From assembly GCF_900240245.1 (NCBI RefSeq), contig NZ_OESQ01000001.1, positions 349,436-413,435 of the forward strand: a DNA stretch of 64,000 nt, written 5' to 3'. The first letter of the stretch is position 1. Each line of letters opens with the position of its first letter. The translations under genes and the position numbers were made by a program. The notes under the pieces were generated by a model. The model was given only the letters and a program-made list of their open reading frames with translations, was not told the origin of the DNA and searched no databases. Shown here piece after piece: positions 14,884 through 24,631 of this stretch. The DNA comes from Lachnoclostridium edouardi (GTDB taxonomy: Bacteria; Bacillota; Clostridia; Lachnospirales; Lachnospiraceae).

Positions 14884-17142
14884 TTAGTCTAAGTGAATGG
14901 TTTTCAGTCTCAGGGCATTGCTGACTACACATACAGAGCTAAGAGACATTGCAAAGCCTCCCAGCATAGGGCTTAATAAAGGTCCGCCTAACAGGTATAA
15001 AAGCCCTGCCGCCACCGGAATTCCCAGGCTGTTATAGAAAAAGGCCCAAAACAGATTCTGTTTAATATTCCTGATTGTAGCCTTGCTCAGTTTTACCGCC
15101 CGGTATACATCCCTTAAATCAGCTCTCATTAATACAATATCGCCGGATTCCAGGGCAATATCGCTTCCGGAGCCTACTGCCGTTCCCACGTCCGCCTGTA
15201 CTAAAGCAGGTGCGTCATTGATGCCGTCACCTACCATCATAACAGTTTTTCCCTCTGCCTGCAAGCGGCTTACTACATTTGCTTTATCTTCCGGCAGAAC
15301 TTCTGCAATTACATGGTCAATATAAGCCTGTTTTCCAATATACTCAGCAGTTTTCTGATTATCTCCTGTCAGCATATAAACCTGGATTCCCAGACTTTTC
15401 ATTTTCTCTACAGCCTCCGCGCTGCCTTCTTTAATAGTATCTGCTACACAGATCAGGCCTTCCAGCTTTCCGTCTGCAGTTACAAACATAGGCGTTTTTC
15501 CTTCGTCTGCCATGGCGGCTGCTGCATCCGCCATTTTTCCCTCAGCTATAATATTTAAATGGTTCATCATGCGGAAGTTGCCGATTCCTATTTTTCTGCC
15601 CTGAGCCTGGGCCAAAATTCCCATTCCGGTCAGGCTTTGGAACTCTTCCGGGCGGAATAAGTCTAACCCTTTTTCTTTTCCTGCTTCCACAATCGCCTCT
15701 CCTAAGGGATGCTCTGACATTTGTTCACAGCTGGCGGCTATGAAAAGCAGCTCCTCCTCAGACCATTGTCCTGAGGAAATAATATCTGTAACTTGAGGCT
15801 TTCCCTCTGTAATAGTGCCTGTTTTATCCAGCACTACCGCGTCTACCTTGTGGCTGATTTCCAGGGCTTCTCCGCTTTTAATAAGAATTCCGTGGCTGGC
15901 TCCCACTCCTGTGCCTACCATAATAGCTGTAGGCGTAGCTAAGCCTAAAGCGCAGGGGCAGGCGATTACCAGCACAGAGACAAAAATTGTCAGCACAAAC
16001 GCCATATCTTTGCCGCCTGCTATCCACCAGAGAAGGGCTGCCACTAAGGCAATTCCCATAACTGCCGGCACAAATACTCCTGCCACCTTGTCTGCCAGTT
16101 TAGAAATAGGCGCCTTCTTCCCCTGGGCGTCCTCAATCATTTTTACAATCTTAGAAAGAGTAGTGTCGTTTCCCACGTGAGTGACTTTAAGCTCCATAGC
16201 TCCGTTGTAATTCATACTGCCGCCGATTAAAGCGTCTCCCTCCTGCTTTTCTACAGGAATGCTTTCTCCTGTAAGCATGGACTCGTCTACGCTGCTGCTT
16301 CCCTTTACCACAACGCCGTCTAAGGGAATTCTGCTTCCAGGTTTAATTAAAATGTGCTGTCCCGGCAGCACCTGGCTGGTTTCCACTTCTCTTTCCACTC
16401 CGTTTTCAAAAAGAATGGCTGTGTCCGGAGCCAGCTCCATCAGCTTTCGTATTGCCTCAGATGTTTTTCCCTTGCTGCGGCTTTCCATATATTTTCCCAG
16501 CATAACCAGGGTGACAACTACTGCTGCCGACTCGTAATACAGATGATGTACGTTCATAGGATTCTGTTTCATGGTAAGGGTCAGATAAAGGCTGTAGAAA
16601 AATGCGCTGCCTGTTCCGATAGCCACCAGAGAATCCATATTGGGGTTGCCTTTTGACAATGCCCTCAGGCCTACTACATAAAACTTTCTGCCGCAGATTA
16701 AAACAACTACAGTAAGAATCAGCTGGGCAAGAGCAAAGTTTAAAGGGTTTGTTTCAGGGTTCATAAATCCCGGCAAAGGCAAAGGGGTAGGAAGCATATG
16801 TCCCATGGAAATATATAAAAGAGGCACTGCAAATACAATAGCTGTAATCACTCTTCTTTTCACCAGATGCAGCTGCTCCTCCTGGCGTTCCAGCTCTTCC
16901 TCCTCCTGCTTTTTCTTGTCTGCCGTCTCGTCTATGACAGAGGCCTTAAAACCTGCCTTGCTTACCTTATCCATAATCATTGCCGGCGTTACTTTATTCT
17001 CATCATAGGAAATAACCATTTTATTTGTAGTCAGATTTACGTCGCTGGACAAAACGCCGTCCATTTTCCTGGTTACTCTTTCTACTGCCGCGCTGCAGGC
17101 GGCGCAGGCCATTCCGTCAATATGGTAACTTTCTGTTCTCAT
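14884..17142 (-). CDS. copA: Cu(I)-exporting P1B-1-type ATPase CopA
   Basis: 752 residues with one N-terminal HMA domain (MACAAC, 11-16), actuator TGES (291-294), ion-site CPC (395-397), phosphorylation DKTGT (439-443), HP motif (SEHPLG near 477) and hinge GDGINDAPAL (638-647). The last two membrane helices carry YN (703-704) and MSLSS (732-736), which with CPC mark Cu(I) transporters. It pumps cytosolic Cu(I) out of the cell. First gene of copA-csoR-copZ; a TATACC/GGTATA palindrome lies just upstream of the start. Confidence 0.95.
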   Translation of the reverse strand: MRTESYHIDGMACAACSAAVERVTRKMDGVLSSDVNLTTNKMVISYDENKVTPAMIMDKVSKAGFKASVIDETADKKKQEEEELERQEEQLHLVKRRVITAIVFAVPLLYISMGHMLPTPLPLPGFMNPETNPLNFALAQLILTVVVLICGRKFYVVGLRALSKGNPNMDSLVAIGTGSAFFYSLYLTLTMKQNPMNVHHLYYESAAVVVTLVMLGKYMESRSKGKTSEAIRKLMELAPDTAILFENGVEREVETSQVLPGQHILIKPGSRIPLDGVVVKGSSSVDESMLTGESIPVEKQEGDALIGGSMNYNGAMELKVTHVGNDTTLSKIVKMIEDAQGKKAPISKLADKVAGVFVPAVMGIALVAALLWWIAGGKDMAFVLTIFVSVLVIACPCALGLATPTAIMVGTGVGASHGILIKSGEALEISHKVDAVVLDKTGTITEGKPQVTDIISSGQWSEEELLFIAASCEQMSEHPLGEAIVEAGKEKGLDLFRPEEFQSLTGMGILAQAQGRKIGIGNFRMMNHLNIIAEGKMADAAAAMADEGKTPMFVTADGKLEGLICVADTIKEGSAEAVEKMKSLGIQVYMLTGDNQKTAEYIGKQAYIDHVIAEVLPEDKANVVSRLQAEGKTVMMVGDGINDAPALVQADVGTAVGSGSDIALESGDIVLMRADLRDVYRAVKLSKATIRNIKQNLFWAFFYNSLGIPVAAGLLYLLGGPLLSPMLGGFAMSLSSVCVVSNALRLKTIHLD

Positions 17143-17164
17143 ATATGCCTTCCTCCTTTATACA

Positions 17165-17183
17165 TATACCCTCAATAGGTATA
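17165..17183 (-). promoter_or_regulatory. CsoR-type operator upstream of copA
   Basis: TATACC, seven bases, GGTATA: a perfect inverted repeat with a C/G-rich centre, about 22 bases before the copA ATG. The same half-sites recur before both plus-strand metal genes, which supports a CsoR-family operator. Confidence 0.65.
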
Positions 17184-17271
17184 TTGGCATTATATACGAA
17201 ACACCATTATCTGTCAAGGCCATATTCTGAAAAGTAGAAAATATCTCAATTATATTAACAAAATCATATTC

Positions 17272-17328
17272 TTGACAACCACTAAAAAATCATAGATAAT
17301 AAACTATACTAATACCCCTACAGGTATT
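17272..17328 (+). promoter_or_regulatory. Promoter and CsoR-type operator of the second csoR gene
   Basis: TTGACA (17272-17277), 17 bp, GATAAT (17295-17300), followed at 17311-17328 by the inverted repeat AATACC-cctaca-GGTATT. The operator covers the expected transcription start, so bound repressor would block the gene; autoregulation is likely. Confidence 0.7.
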
Positions 17329-17344
17329 CAGGGAGGTGATTTTT

Positions 17345-17620
17345 GTGATACAGTGCATGGATTCTGAGAATCTTCACAAACGATTAAAAAAAATTATAGG
17401 GCAGATACAGGCAGTGGACCGTATGATAGATGAGGACGTTCCATGTGAGGATATTCTTTCTCAAATCAACGCGGCTAAGTCTGCCCTTCACAAGGCGGGG
17501 CAGGTTGTGCTTGAAGGCCATATTAAACATTGTGTGCGGGACGGCATTGAACACGGCGATGCAGATAAAACCATTGCTAATTTTACAAAAGCTGTAGAAC
17601 GTTTTGCTAATATGAATTAA
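17345..17620 (+). CDS. Second CsoR/FrmR-family metal-sensing repressor
   Basis: A DUF156 protein of about 91 residues. I prefer GTG 17345, eight bases after GGGAGG; ATG 17357 is an alternative and GTG 17336 lies inside the ribosome site. Core HKRLKKIIGQIQAVDRMI, ligand Cys in DVPCEDILSQ, then His and Cys in EGHIKHCVRDGI give the C-H-C pattern. It lacks the Cys/His-rich N-terminus of the other repressor. It stands alone between its own operator and a terminator, upstream of the second P-type ATPase, whose promoter carries the same operator type. It probably controls that ATPase. Confidence 0.85.
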   Translation: MIQCMDSENLHKRLKKIIGQIQAVDRMIDEDVPCEDILSQINAAKSALHKAGQVVLEGHIKHCVRDGIEHGDADKTIANFTKAVERFANMN

Positions 17621-17625
17621 TACTG

Positions 17626-17670
17626 AAAGGCAGCGGTGAATAAATTATTTTCCGCTGCCTTTTTGTTTTT
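17626..17670 (+). terminator. Terminator between second csoR and the ATPase
   Basis: AAAGGCAGCGG and CCGCTGCCTTT form an 11-bp perfect stem followed by T-rich sequence. It separates the repressor transcript from the next promoter. Confidence 0.85.
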
Positions 17671-17675
17671 TCACG

Positions 17676-17727
17676 TTGACAAACCCATACCCCTATATGT
17701 ATAATATACCAGTACCCCTATAGGTAT
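17676..17727 (+). promoter_or_regulatory. Promoter with two CsoR-type operators for the second P-type ATPase
   Basis: TTGACA (17676-17681), 18 bp, TATAAT (17700-17705). One operator-like box, ATACCCCTATATGTAT (17687-17702), overlaps the spacer and -10; a second, GTACCCCTATAGGTAT (17712-17727), lies over the start region. Double occupancy predicts tight metal-dependent repression. Confidence 0.7.
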
Positions 17728-17747
17728 AGAAAAGGAGGATTATGTTT

Positions 17748-19616
17748 ATGGTTAAGCTGGAAAATATACTGGAATGGGGAGGCGTGAAAAAGGAAATTAT
17801 TTTTTTAATTCTTTCCGGCCTTGCTCTGATTGGAAGTATTTTTCACTTTACTGTCTTTGGCGTAAATCTTACATGGATTCCTATTATTTTATGCGGAATC
17901 CCAATTATTCTGGAGGCTATTATAGGACTAGTTACTGAATTTGATATTAAAGCAGATGTTTTAGTTTCCATGGCCCTTATTGCTTCTATTATTACCGGCG
18001 AATATTTTGCTGCCGGCGAAGTGGCTTTCATTATGCGGCTGGGAGCGCTGTTAGAAGACTTAACTGTTGCTAAAGCCAGGGCAGGCATTGAAAAGCTGGT
18101 GCGCTTAACGCCCAGGACAGCCAGAAAAATAGATGGGACAAAGGAAACTGTCATCCCTGCAGAGCAGGTTAAAATAGAGGATATTCTGCGGGTTCTGCCT
18201 GGGGAGACAATTCCTGCAGACGGCGTGATTTTAACAGGGCAGACCTCTGTAAACCAGGCTGTTATGACAGGCGAGTCTCTGCCTGTGGACAAAAAGTCCG
18301 GGGATCATGTATCCAGCGGCACTGTTAATCAATTTGGTTCTTTTGATATGAAGGCCCTGAGAGTGGGGGATGATAGTTCTATACAGAGAATGATAAGGCT
18401 TGTTCAATCTGCAGACGCCGGAAAAGCAAAAATTGTGGGAATTGCCGACCGTATGGCCACCTGGATTGTTGTCATTGCCTTGGCCGCCGCTGCTCTTACA
18501 TGGCTGATCAGCGGGGAAATTATCCGGGCAGTTACTATTTTAGTTGTTTTTTGTCCCTGCGCGTTAGTTCTTGCAACGCCTACGGCAATTATGGCGGCTA
18601 TTGGAAATGCTACAAGATGCGGTTTTTTAGTTCGGGAGGGAGATGCTTTAGAACGGTTGGCTGCGGTTTCTGTCATTACCTTTGATAAAACAGGCACATT
18701 AACATATGGCGCTCCAAAGGTAATTGCTGTGCAGAACTTATATGATGAGCTGCCGCGGCAGGAGCTGTACAGCCTGATTGCTGGCGCGGAGCTGCGCTCT
18801 GAGCATCCTTTAGGAAAAGCCGTTGTGCGCTGCTTCACTGAAACTGAGGCAGCCGAAATCCCTTGCTCCAAAGAATTTATAATGCTTCCCGGAAAAGGTG
18901 TGCAGGCGATTGTAAAAGGCCGGAAAGTCCTTGCCGGCAATATTGAATTGTTGTCTGCAGAAGGCATTGTCCTGCCTGACAGCGTAAAAAACCAGGCGGA
19001 GGATTACTTAAAAAACGGGAGCACCATTATCTATGCAGCAGTGGATGGTAAGCTTTCCGGTTTTATCGCCTTGTCTGATACAATAAGAGATGACGCAGCC
19101 GATACAATAAGCAGATTATCAGAAACAGGCATAACCCCTGTTTTGCTCACCGGAGACAATCAGGGGGCGGCAGATAATATTGCCGGCCAATTAGGTATTT
19201 GTGAAGTCCGCGCAAATTGTCTGCCGGAGGATAAATTATATCAGATTGAAGCTTATCAAAGCCGGCACAAACAAGTGTGCATGATTGGAGACGGTATAAA
19301 TGATGCCCCTGCCTTAAAAAAGGCATTTGTCGGCATCGCCATGGGCGGCACAGGCAGCGATATTGCTGTAGACGCCGCGGATATTGCCTTAATCAATGAC
19401 AAAATCCACCAGCTGCCTCATTTGCTGCAGTTGTCCAAAAGAATGATGGTTACAATAAAATGTAATCTTATTTTTTCCATGACTTTAAATTTTATTGCAA
19501 TCCTTTTGGCTATTACAGGGATTTTAAATCCTGTTATTGGAGCCCTGGTTCACAATGCCGGCTCTGTTATAGTAATTATTAATTCTGCGTTGTTAATAAA
19601 CTGGAAGAAAAAATAA
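17748..19616 (+). CDS. Heavy-metal P1B-type ATPase without HMA domain
   Basis: About 622 residues; ATG 17748 is nine bases from GGAGG, whereas ATG 17742 is only three. Numbering from 17742: TGES 176-179, CPC 271-273, DKTGT 315-319, GDGINDAPAL near 522. There is no N-terminal metal-binding domain. The last helix reads GALVHNAGSVIVIINSALL, with HNAGS where Zn/Cd pumps have an Asp and Cu pumps have MxxSS. It is a cation exporter of the cytoplasmic membrane, but the metal is not assignable from these residues. Control by the adjacent CsoR-like protein is inferred from the shared operators. Confidence 0.88.
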   Translation: MVKLENILEWGGVKKEIIFLILSGLALIGSIFHFTVFGVNLTWIPIILCGIPIILEAIIGLVTEFDIKADVLVSMALIASIITGEYFAAGEVAFIMRLGALLEDLTVAKARAGIEKLVRLTPRTARKIDGTKETVIPAEQVKIEDILRVLPGETIPADGVILTGQTSVNQAVMTGESLPVDKKSGDHVSSGTVNQFGSFDMKALRVGDDSSIQRMIRLVQSADAGKAKIVGIADRMATWIVVIALAAAALTWLISGEIIRAVTILVVFCPCALVLATPTAIMAAIGNATRCGFLVREGDALERLAAVSVITFDKTGTLTYGAPKVIAVQNLYDELPRQELYSLIAGAELRSEHPLGKAVVRCFTETEAAEIPCSKEFIMLPGKGVQAIVKGRKVLAGNIELLSAEGIVLPDSVKNQAEDYLKNGSTIIYAAVDGKLSGFIALSDTIRDDAADTISRLSETGITPVLLTGDNQGAADNIAGQLGICEVRANCLPEDKLYQIEAYQSRHKQVCMIGDGINDAPALKKAFVGIAMGGTGSDIAVDAADIALINDKIHQLPHLLQLSKRMMVTIKCNLIFSMTLNFIAILLAITGILNPVIGALVHNAGSVIVIINSALLINWKKK

Positions 19617-19622
19617 TCAAAT

Positions 19623-19664
19623 AAAAACAGGTCCGGCATCTTCACGCCAGGCCTGTTTTCTTTT
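19623..19664. terminator. Bidirectional terminator between the ATPase and typA
   Basis: AAAACAGGTCCGGC and GCCAGGCCTGTTTT form a 14-bp stem with one wobble and one mismatch, flanked by A and T runs, between two convergent genes. Confidence 0.8.
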
Positions 19665-19703
19665 CATATCTAAATTATTTGTCCGCCAGGTTCTTCACCG
19701 GCA

Positions 19704-21533
19704 TTACTGTTTTTTAAAAGACGCTCTTTTTCTTAAAGTAGGGTCCAAAATTTTCTTTCTGATTCTCAGGCTTTTTGGAGTCACCTCTAAAAGCTCGTCC
19801 GTATCAATAAAGTCCAGACACTGCTCTAAGCTCATTTCCTTAGGCGGAGTTAGCTTTAAAGCTTCGTCGGAGCTGGAGGAGCGGGTGTTAGTCAGCTTCT
19901 TTGTTTTACATACGTTCAGCTCAATATCCTCTGCTTTTGGATTAGAGCCAATTACCATACCGGAGTAAACCCTTACTCCAGGACCTATAAATAAGGTTCC
20001 TCTCTCCTGGGCGTTAAATAACCCGTAAGTAATAGACTCGCCGGATTCATAGGCAATTAAGGAGCCTGTAGGACGGTAGGATAAATCTCCCTTATAAGGG
20101 CCGTATCCGTCAAAAATGGTGTTGAGAATACCATTTCCCTTAGTGTCTGTCATAAATTCTCCTCGATATCCAATTAAACCTCTGGACGGAATGGAGAACT
20201 CCAGACGGGTATATCCGCCTGCTGCAGGACTCATTCCCTGCAGCTCTCCCTTTCTGCTGGTCAGCTTTTGGATTACGCTTCCTGTAAATTCTTCAGGCAC
20301 GTCAATGTAAGCGATCTCCATAGGCTCCTGCTTCTGGTTTCTCTCATTTAATTTGTAAAGCACTTCCGCCTTACTTACTGCAAATTCAAAGCCCTCGCGG
20401 CGCATATTTTCAATCAGCACCGACAGATGCAGCTCTCCTCTTCCGGAAACCTTAAAGCAGTCGGGGGTTTTCTCCTCCACCCTAAGGCTTACGTCTGTGT
20501 TCAGCTCTTTAAATAAACGCTCCCTTAAATGTCTGGAGGTAATGTATTTTCCCTCTTGTCCTGCCAGAGGGCTGTCATTTACCATAAAGTCCATGGCAAT
20601 GGTGGGCTCAGAAATTTTCTGGAAGGGAATTGGGTCAGGATTGTCCGGGGAGCAGATGGTATCTCCAATGTGAATGTCTGCAATTCCGGAAATCGCCACT
20701 ATAGAGCCGATTCCAGCCTCCTGAACCTCTGCTCTGGCCAGTCCGTCAAACTCGTAAAGCTTTCCGATTTTAATTTTTTTAAACTTGTCCGGGTCATGGT
20801 GATTTACCATAACACATTCCTGGTTTACGCCGATGCGGCCGTTGTCCACCTTTCCAATGCCAATACGTCCCACATATTCATTGTAGTCAATGGTGCTGAT
20901 AAGTACCTGGGTGGCTGCCTCCGGATCTCCCTCAGGAGCAGGAATGTAATCAATAATAGTCTCAAATAAAGGCGACATGTCCACCTCAGGGTCAGACATT
21001 TCCTTTTTGGCAAAGCCAGCTTTCGCAGATGCAAATACAAATGGACAATCTAACTGCTCGTCAGATGCGTCCAAATCCATAAACAGCTCCAGAATCTCAT
21101 CTATTACTTCGTCCGGTCTGGCTTCCGGGCGGTCAATTTTATTGATGCACACTACTACCGGCAGGCTAAGCTCTAAGGCTTTTCTCAAAACAAACTTTGT
21201 CTGAGGCATAGCGCCCTCGTAAGCGTCCACTACCAGAATTACGCCGTTTACCATTTTTAAAACACGCTCTACCTCCCCGCCAAAATCAGCATGGCCTGGG
21301 GTGTCGATAATGTTGATTTTAGTTCCCTTATAAGTAACTGCCGTATTTTTGGATAAAATGGTAATTCCCCGCTCTCTTTCAATAGCGTTGGAATCCATAA
21401 CGCGCTCTGCCACTTCCTGATTCTCCCGGAATACTCCGCTTTGCTTTAACAGAGAGTCTACAAGAGTGGTCTTGCCATGGTCAACATGGGCAATAATCGC
21501 TACGTTCCTGACATCTTCTCTTTTCATCTTCAT
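19704..21533 (-). CDS. typA: Ribosome-associated translational GTPase TypA/BipA
   Basis: About 609 residues from ATG 21533 (MKMKREDVRNVAIIAHVDHGKTT); an ATG at 21527 and an upstream in-frame start at 21563 are alternatives. Motifs of translational GTPases: G1 AHVDHGKT, G2 RGITI, G3 DTPGHADFGGEV, G4 NKID. The C-terminal half has the TypA-specific domain (TDTKGNGILNTIFDGYGPYKG, FIGPGVRVYSGMVIG). It binds 70S ribosomes and aids assembly and stress adaptation. Last gene of the marR-ftsH-yigZ-typA series, ended by the terminator at 19623-19664. Confidence 0.95.
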   Translation of the reverse strand: MKMKREDVRNVAIIAHVDHGKTTLVDSLLKQSGVFRENQEVAERVMDSNAIERERGITILSKNTAVTYKGTKINIIDTPGHADFGGEVERVLKMVNGVILVVDAYEGAMPQTKFVLRKALELSLPVVVCINKIDRPEARPDEVIDEILELFMDLDASDEQLDCPFVFASAKAGFAKKEMSDPEVDMSPLFETIIDYIPAPEGDPEAATQVLISTIDYNEYVGRIGIGKVDNGRIGVNQECVMVNHHDPDKFKKIKIGKLYEFDGLARAEVQEAGIGSIVAISGIADIHIGDTICSPDNPDPIPFQKISEPTIAMDFMVNDSPLAGQEGKYITSRHLRERLFKELNTDVSLRVEEKTPDCFKVSGRGELHLSVLIENMRREGFEFAVSKAEVLYKLNERNQKQEPMEIAYIDVPEEFTGSVIQKLTSRKGELQGMSPAAGGYTRLEFSIPSRGLIGYRGEFMTDTKGNGILNTIFDGYGPYKGDLSYRPTGSLIAYESGESITYGLFNAQERGTLFIGPGVRVYSGMVIGSNPKAEDIELNVCKTKKLTNTRSSSSDEALKLTPPKEMSLEQCLDFIDTDELLEVTPKSLRIRKKILDPTLRKRASFKKQ

Positions 21534-21587
21534 AAAAGTATTCTTCCTTCCAATTCTTATCAATCGGTAAGTATATCATTATCTATA

Positions 21588-22256
21588 TCAGATTTCAAGG
21601 CTTTCCGGAAAAAGAATCAGCTCTTTTTCAGAAATTCCGTAGTAAACGCAGCTTTTTTCTTCAATTTGACTTCTCCCGTTGGTGCCTTCTGTTACTTTTG
21701 ATATAAATGATTCCGCCATTTCTAAGGGAACCAGAAAGGAAAATACTACCTGCTCTGTATACTGGCTGTCTAAGGCCTTAATGTCCATCTGACCTGCAAT
21801 ATACTGAATTTTTCCTACTCCGTTGTAATCTGTTGTAATCTGAATTTCCTTTGCCGGCTTTTTTGTCACAACCCGGCTGGCCAAAAGGCCTTCCTGAGCG
21901 GCTTTTGAGTAAGCCCGCACCAGACCGCCTGTGCCTAAAAGGGTACCTCCGAAATACCTGGTAACTACCACGCAGGCATCGTGTATTCCCTCTCCTAACA
22001 GCACGTCCAGCATAGGCTTCCCCGCCGTCTGACCAGGCTCCCCGTCGTCGCTGCACCTTTGGATTTTGTTATCTCTTCCGATTACAAAGGCAGAACAGTT
22101 GTGGGTGGCGTCCCAGTACTTTTTTCTCATTTCCTCAATAAAGGCCAAGGCCTCTTCCTCTGACTTTACAGGTTTGGTGGTGGCGATAAATCTGGATTTT
22201 TTCTCCACAATTTCTCCCGTTCCTCCCTGGTAAAGAATCTTGTATTCCCCTGTCAT
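21588..22256 (-). CDS. YigZ/IMPACT family protein
   Basis: 222 residues, the normal YigZ length. The N-terminal UPF0029 domain has the family hallmarks: KKSRFIA, DATHNCSAFVIG, CSDDGEPGQTAGKPML and VVTRYFGGTLLGTGGLVRAYS. The C-terminal DUF1949 part follows (about 140-210). The eukaryotic homologue IMPACT inhibits GCN2; the bacterial role is not firmly known. It sits 25 bases after ftsH and about 55 bases before typA in the same orientation. Confidence 0.92.
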   Translation of the reverse strand: MTGEYKILYQGGTGEIVEKKSRFIATTKPVKSEEEALAFIEEMRKKYWDATHNCSAFVIGRDNKIQRCSDDGEPGQTAGKPMLDVLLGEGIHDACVVVTRYFGGTLLGTGGLVRAYSKAAQEGLLASRVVTKKPAKEIQITTDYNGVGKIQYIAGQMDIKALDSQYTEQVVFSFLVPLEMAESFISKVTEGTNGRSQIEEKSCVYYGISEKELILFPESLEI

Positions 22257-22281
22257 ACCTTTTATCTCCCATTTTTAGTTA

Positions 22282-24156
22282 TTAGTTCAGGCTTTCTCCC
22301 TGCTCCTGACCTTCACTTTCACTATTTTTACTTTCATTTAAAATGTCCATAAATTCTTCCCCTGTAATTGTCTCATGGTAGTACAAATACTGGGCCAGGG
22401 AGTTTAACTCCTTCATATGAGCCTTTAAAAGCCCTTCTGCCTTATTATACTGAGCTTTTACAACGTCAATGACCTTTCTGTCAATTTCCGCAGATATTTC
22501 CGGCGAGCAGGCTAAGGAGGCGTCTCCGCCTAAATACTGATTGCCTACTGTCTCTAAAGCTACCATTCCAAATTCATCGCTCATACCGAATCTAGTTATC
22601 ATGGCTCTGGCCAGCTTTGTAGCCTGCTCAATATCGTTGGAGGCTCCTGTAGTGATGGAATCAAAAATCAGCTGCTCTGCCACGCGGCCTCCTGTATAGG
22701 TTGCAATTTTATTTTCAATTTCCGCCTTGGACATAAGATTGTGCTCGTCCTGTTCTACCTGCATAGTATATCCTAAGGCTCCCGAGGTTCTTGGAATAAT
22801 TGTAATCTTTGTAACAGGGGCCGAGTGATTCTGCAGGGCAGCCACAAGGGCATGGCCGATTTCGTGGTAAGCTACAATCATTTTTTCCTTGTCAGATAAA
22901 ATCTTATTTTTCTTCTGATAGCCTGCGATTACTACCTCCACGCTTTCCTCTAAATCTGCCTGGGTTACATACTGTCTTCCCACTCTCACTGCCCGCAAAG
23001 CAGCCTCGTTGATCATATTAGCCAGCTCAGCGCCGGAGGCTCCTGCCGCAGCCTTTGCAATGGCGGAAAAGTCTACATTATCCCCGATTTTTACTTTTTT
23101 TGCGTGCACCTTTAAAATCTCTTCTCTTCCCTTTAAATCAGGAAGCTCTACAGGAATTCTCCTGTCAAATCTGCCTGGCCTTAAAAGAGCCGGGTCTAGG
23201 GATTCCGGCCTGTTGGTGGCCGCCAATATAATAACTCCCTTTTTCGCGTCAAATCCGTCCATCTCTGTCAGCAGCTGGTTTAAGGTCTGCTCTCTCTCGT
23301 CGTTTCCTCCTGAAATAGGGCCGCTGTCTCTTTTCTTTCCTATGGTGTCAATCTCGTCGATAAATACAATACACGGAGCCTTTTCGTTGGCCTGCTTAAA
23401 CAGATCTCTCACCTTGGCCGCTCCCATACCTACGAACATTTCCACAAATTCAGAACCGGAAATAGAGAAAAACGGAACGTGAGCTTCTCCGGCCACAGCT
23501 TTTGCAAGCAATGTTTTTCCTGTTCCGGGAGGGCCTACTAAAAGAGCTCCCTTAGGAATAGAGGCACCGATCTGGGCATATTTCTCCGGGTTGTGAAGAT
23601 AATCTACGATTTCTGTTAAAAGCTCCTTCGCCTCATCCTCCCCGGCCACGTCTGAAAATCTGATTCCGTCTGTAGACTGGACATAGATTTTCGCATTGCT
23701 TTTGCCAAAGGACATGGCGTTTCCCATACCTCCGGGCCCCATTTTTTTCATCATGTACCGGGATAACAGCTGTCCTAAAATCACAAATATAAAAATAGGA
23801 ACTACCCAGCTTAACAGCAGGCTGACAATAGGGGACATCTGTTTTATAATAGGAGTTCCAAAGTCCTTAATTCCTGCGTCATACAGTCTGTCTACCAGGA
23901 AAATATCATCCATTCTGCCTGTTTTGTAATAATTTTCAGGGGTGCTGTTGTCTGAAAACACAATCTCCCCTGAAGTAACCTGAACCTGATTTAATTCTTT
24001 TTTCTCCGCCATGTCCAGGAATACTCCATAATCTACTTCCTGAACCTTAGGCCTTCCCAGCTGAGGTGTTACAATAAAATTAAATACTGTTAAAATCAAC
24101 AGCACCATTAAATAGTAAAAGATCAGCGGCTTTTTCGGTGTCTGTACCTTATTCAT
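22282..24156 (-). CDS. ftsH: ATP-dependent zinc metalloprotease FtsH
   Basis: 624 residues. Two membrane helices (about 10-28 and 108-130) flank a short extracytoplasmic domain. The AAA+ module has Walker A GPPGTGKT (208-215), Walker B IVFIDEID (263-270) and the second region of homology ending in RPGRFDRR. The zinc site is HEIGH (431-435). FtsH degrades unfolded or misassembled membrane proteins and selected regulators. Its start overlaps the marR stop by eight bases, so translation is coupled and expression probably follows the MarR regulator, which is unusual for an ftsH gene. Confidence 0.96.
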   Translation of the reverse strand: MNKVQTPKKPLIFYYLMVLLILTVFNFIVTPQLGRPKVQEVDYGVFLDMAEKKELNQVQVTSGEIVFSDNSTPENYYKTGRMDDIFLVDRLYDAGIKDFGTPIIKQMSPIVSLLLSWVVPIFIFVILGQLLSRYMMKKMGPGGMGNAMSFGKSNAKIYVQSTDGIRFSDVAGEDEAKELLTEIVDYLHNPEKYAQIGASIPKGALLVGPPGTGKTLLAKAVAGEAHVPFFSISGSEFVEMFVGMGAAKVRDLFKQANEKAPCIVFIDEIDTIGKKRDSGPISGGNDEREQTLNQLLTEMDGFDAKKGVIILAATNRPESLDPALLRPGRFDRRIPVELPDLKGREEILKVHAKKVKIGDNVDFSAIAKAAAGASGAELANMINEAALRAVRVGRQYVTQADLEESVEVVIAGYQKKNKILSDKEKMIVAYHEIGHALVAALQNHSAPVTKITIIPRTSGALGYTMQVEQDEHNLMSKAEIENKIATYTGGRVAEQLIFDSITTGASNDIEQATKLARAMITRFGMSDEFGMVALETVGNQYLGGDASLACSPEISAEIDRKVIDVVKAQYNKAEGLLKAHMKELNSLAQYLYYHETITGEEFMDILNESKNSESEGQEQGESLN

Positions 24157-24604
24157 ATAATTTCTCCTTACTTTTTTGGCTTAACAGCCTGCACAGATTA
24201 TTCATCCCCTGAAGGATTTGACAAAAGGATTCCTCCGGTTCATCTTCACATATCATCCCTAAGCGCAATTCCAGTTCCTGCAATATTTCACATAGAATCT
24301 GTTCCCCTTCTGCCGTCAGGCTTACCATCACTTTTCGTTCGTCCTCCGGGCTTCTCTCCCTTTTAATCCAGCGGTTCTGCTCCATTTTCTTGCATACTCC
24401 CGCCATATTTCCTCTCAGAATTCTGACAGTATCGCTAAGGTTTCCTGCCGACTCACACTGCTTGCTGCTTAATTCCATTAAAATATGGAACTGCTGCAGG
24501 GTCACTCCATGTTCCTTACATATGGAAGATATATGTTCATCCATATATTCTTTCAGTTTTATAGTTATATCCAAAAATCTGTCTCTGAATTCTGCCGCTT
24601 CCAT
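24149..24604 (-). CDS. MarR-family transcriptional regulator
   Basis: 151 residues with the MarR winged-helix layout: dimerisation helices at both ends, recognition region LSDTVRILRGNMAGVCKKMEQNRWIKRERS and wing SPEDERKVMVSLTAEG (about 55-105). It is the first gene of the ftsH transcript. A 12-bp-arm palindrome about 28 bases upstream of its start is a probable autoregulatory operator. The ligand is unknown. Confidence 0.88.
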   Translation of the reverse strand: MEAAEFRDRFLDITIKLKEYMDEHISSICKEHGVTLQQFHILMELSSKQCESAGNLSDTVRILRGNMAGVCKKMEQNRWIKRERSPEDERKVMVSLTAEGEQILCEILQELELRLGMICEDEPEESFCQILQGMNNLCRLLSQKSKEKLYE

Positions 24605-24631
24605 AATCTCCTTCCTTCCATATATTGTCTT

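Noticed and set aside
18404..18967. 187-codon minus-strand ORF opposite the second P-type ATPase
   Set aside because: Antisense shadow; the plus frame carries CPC, DKTGT and other catalytic motifs.
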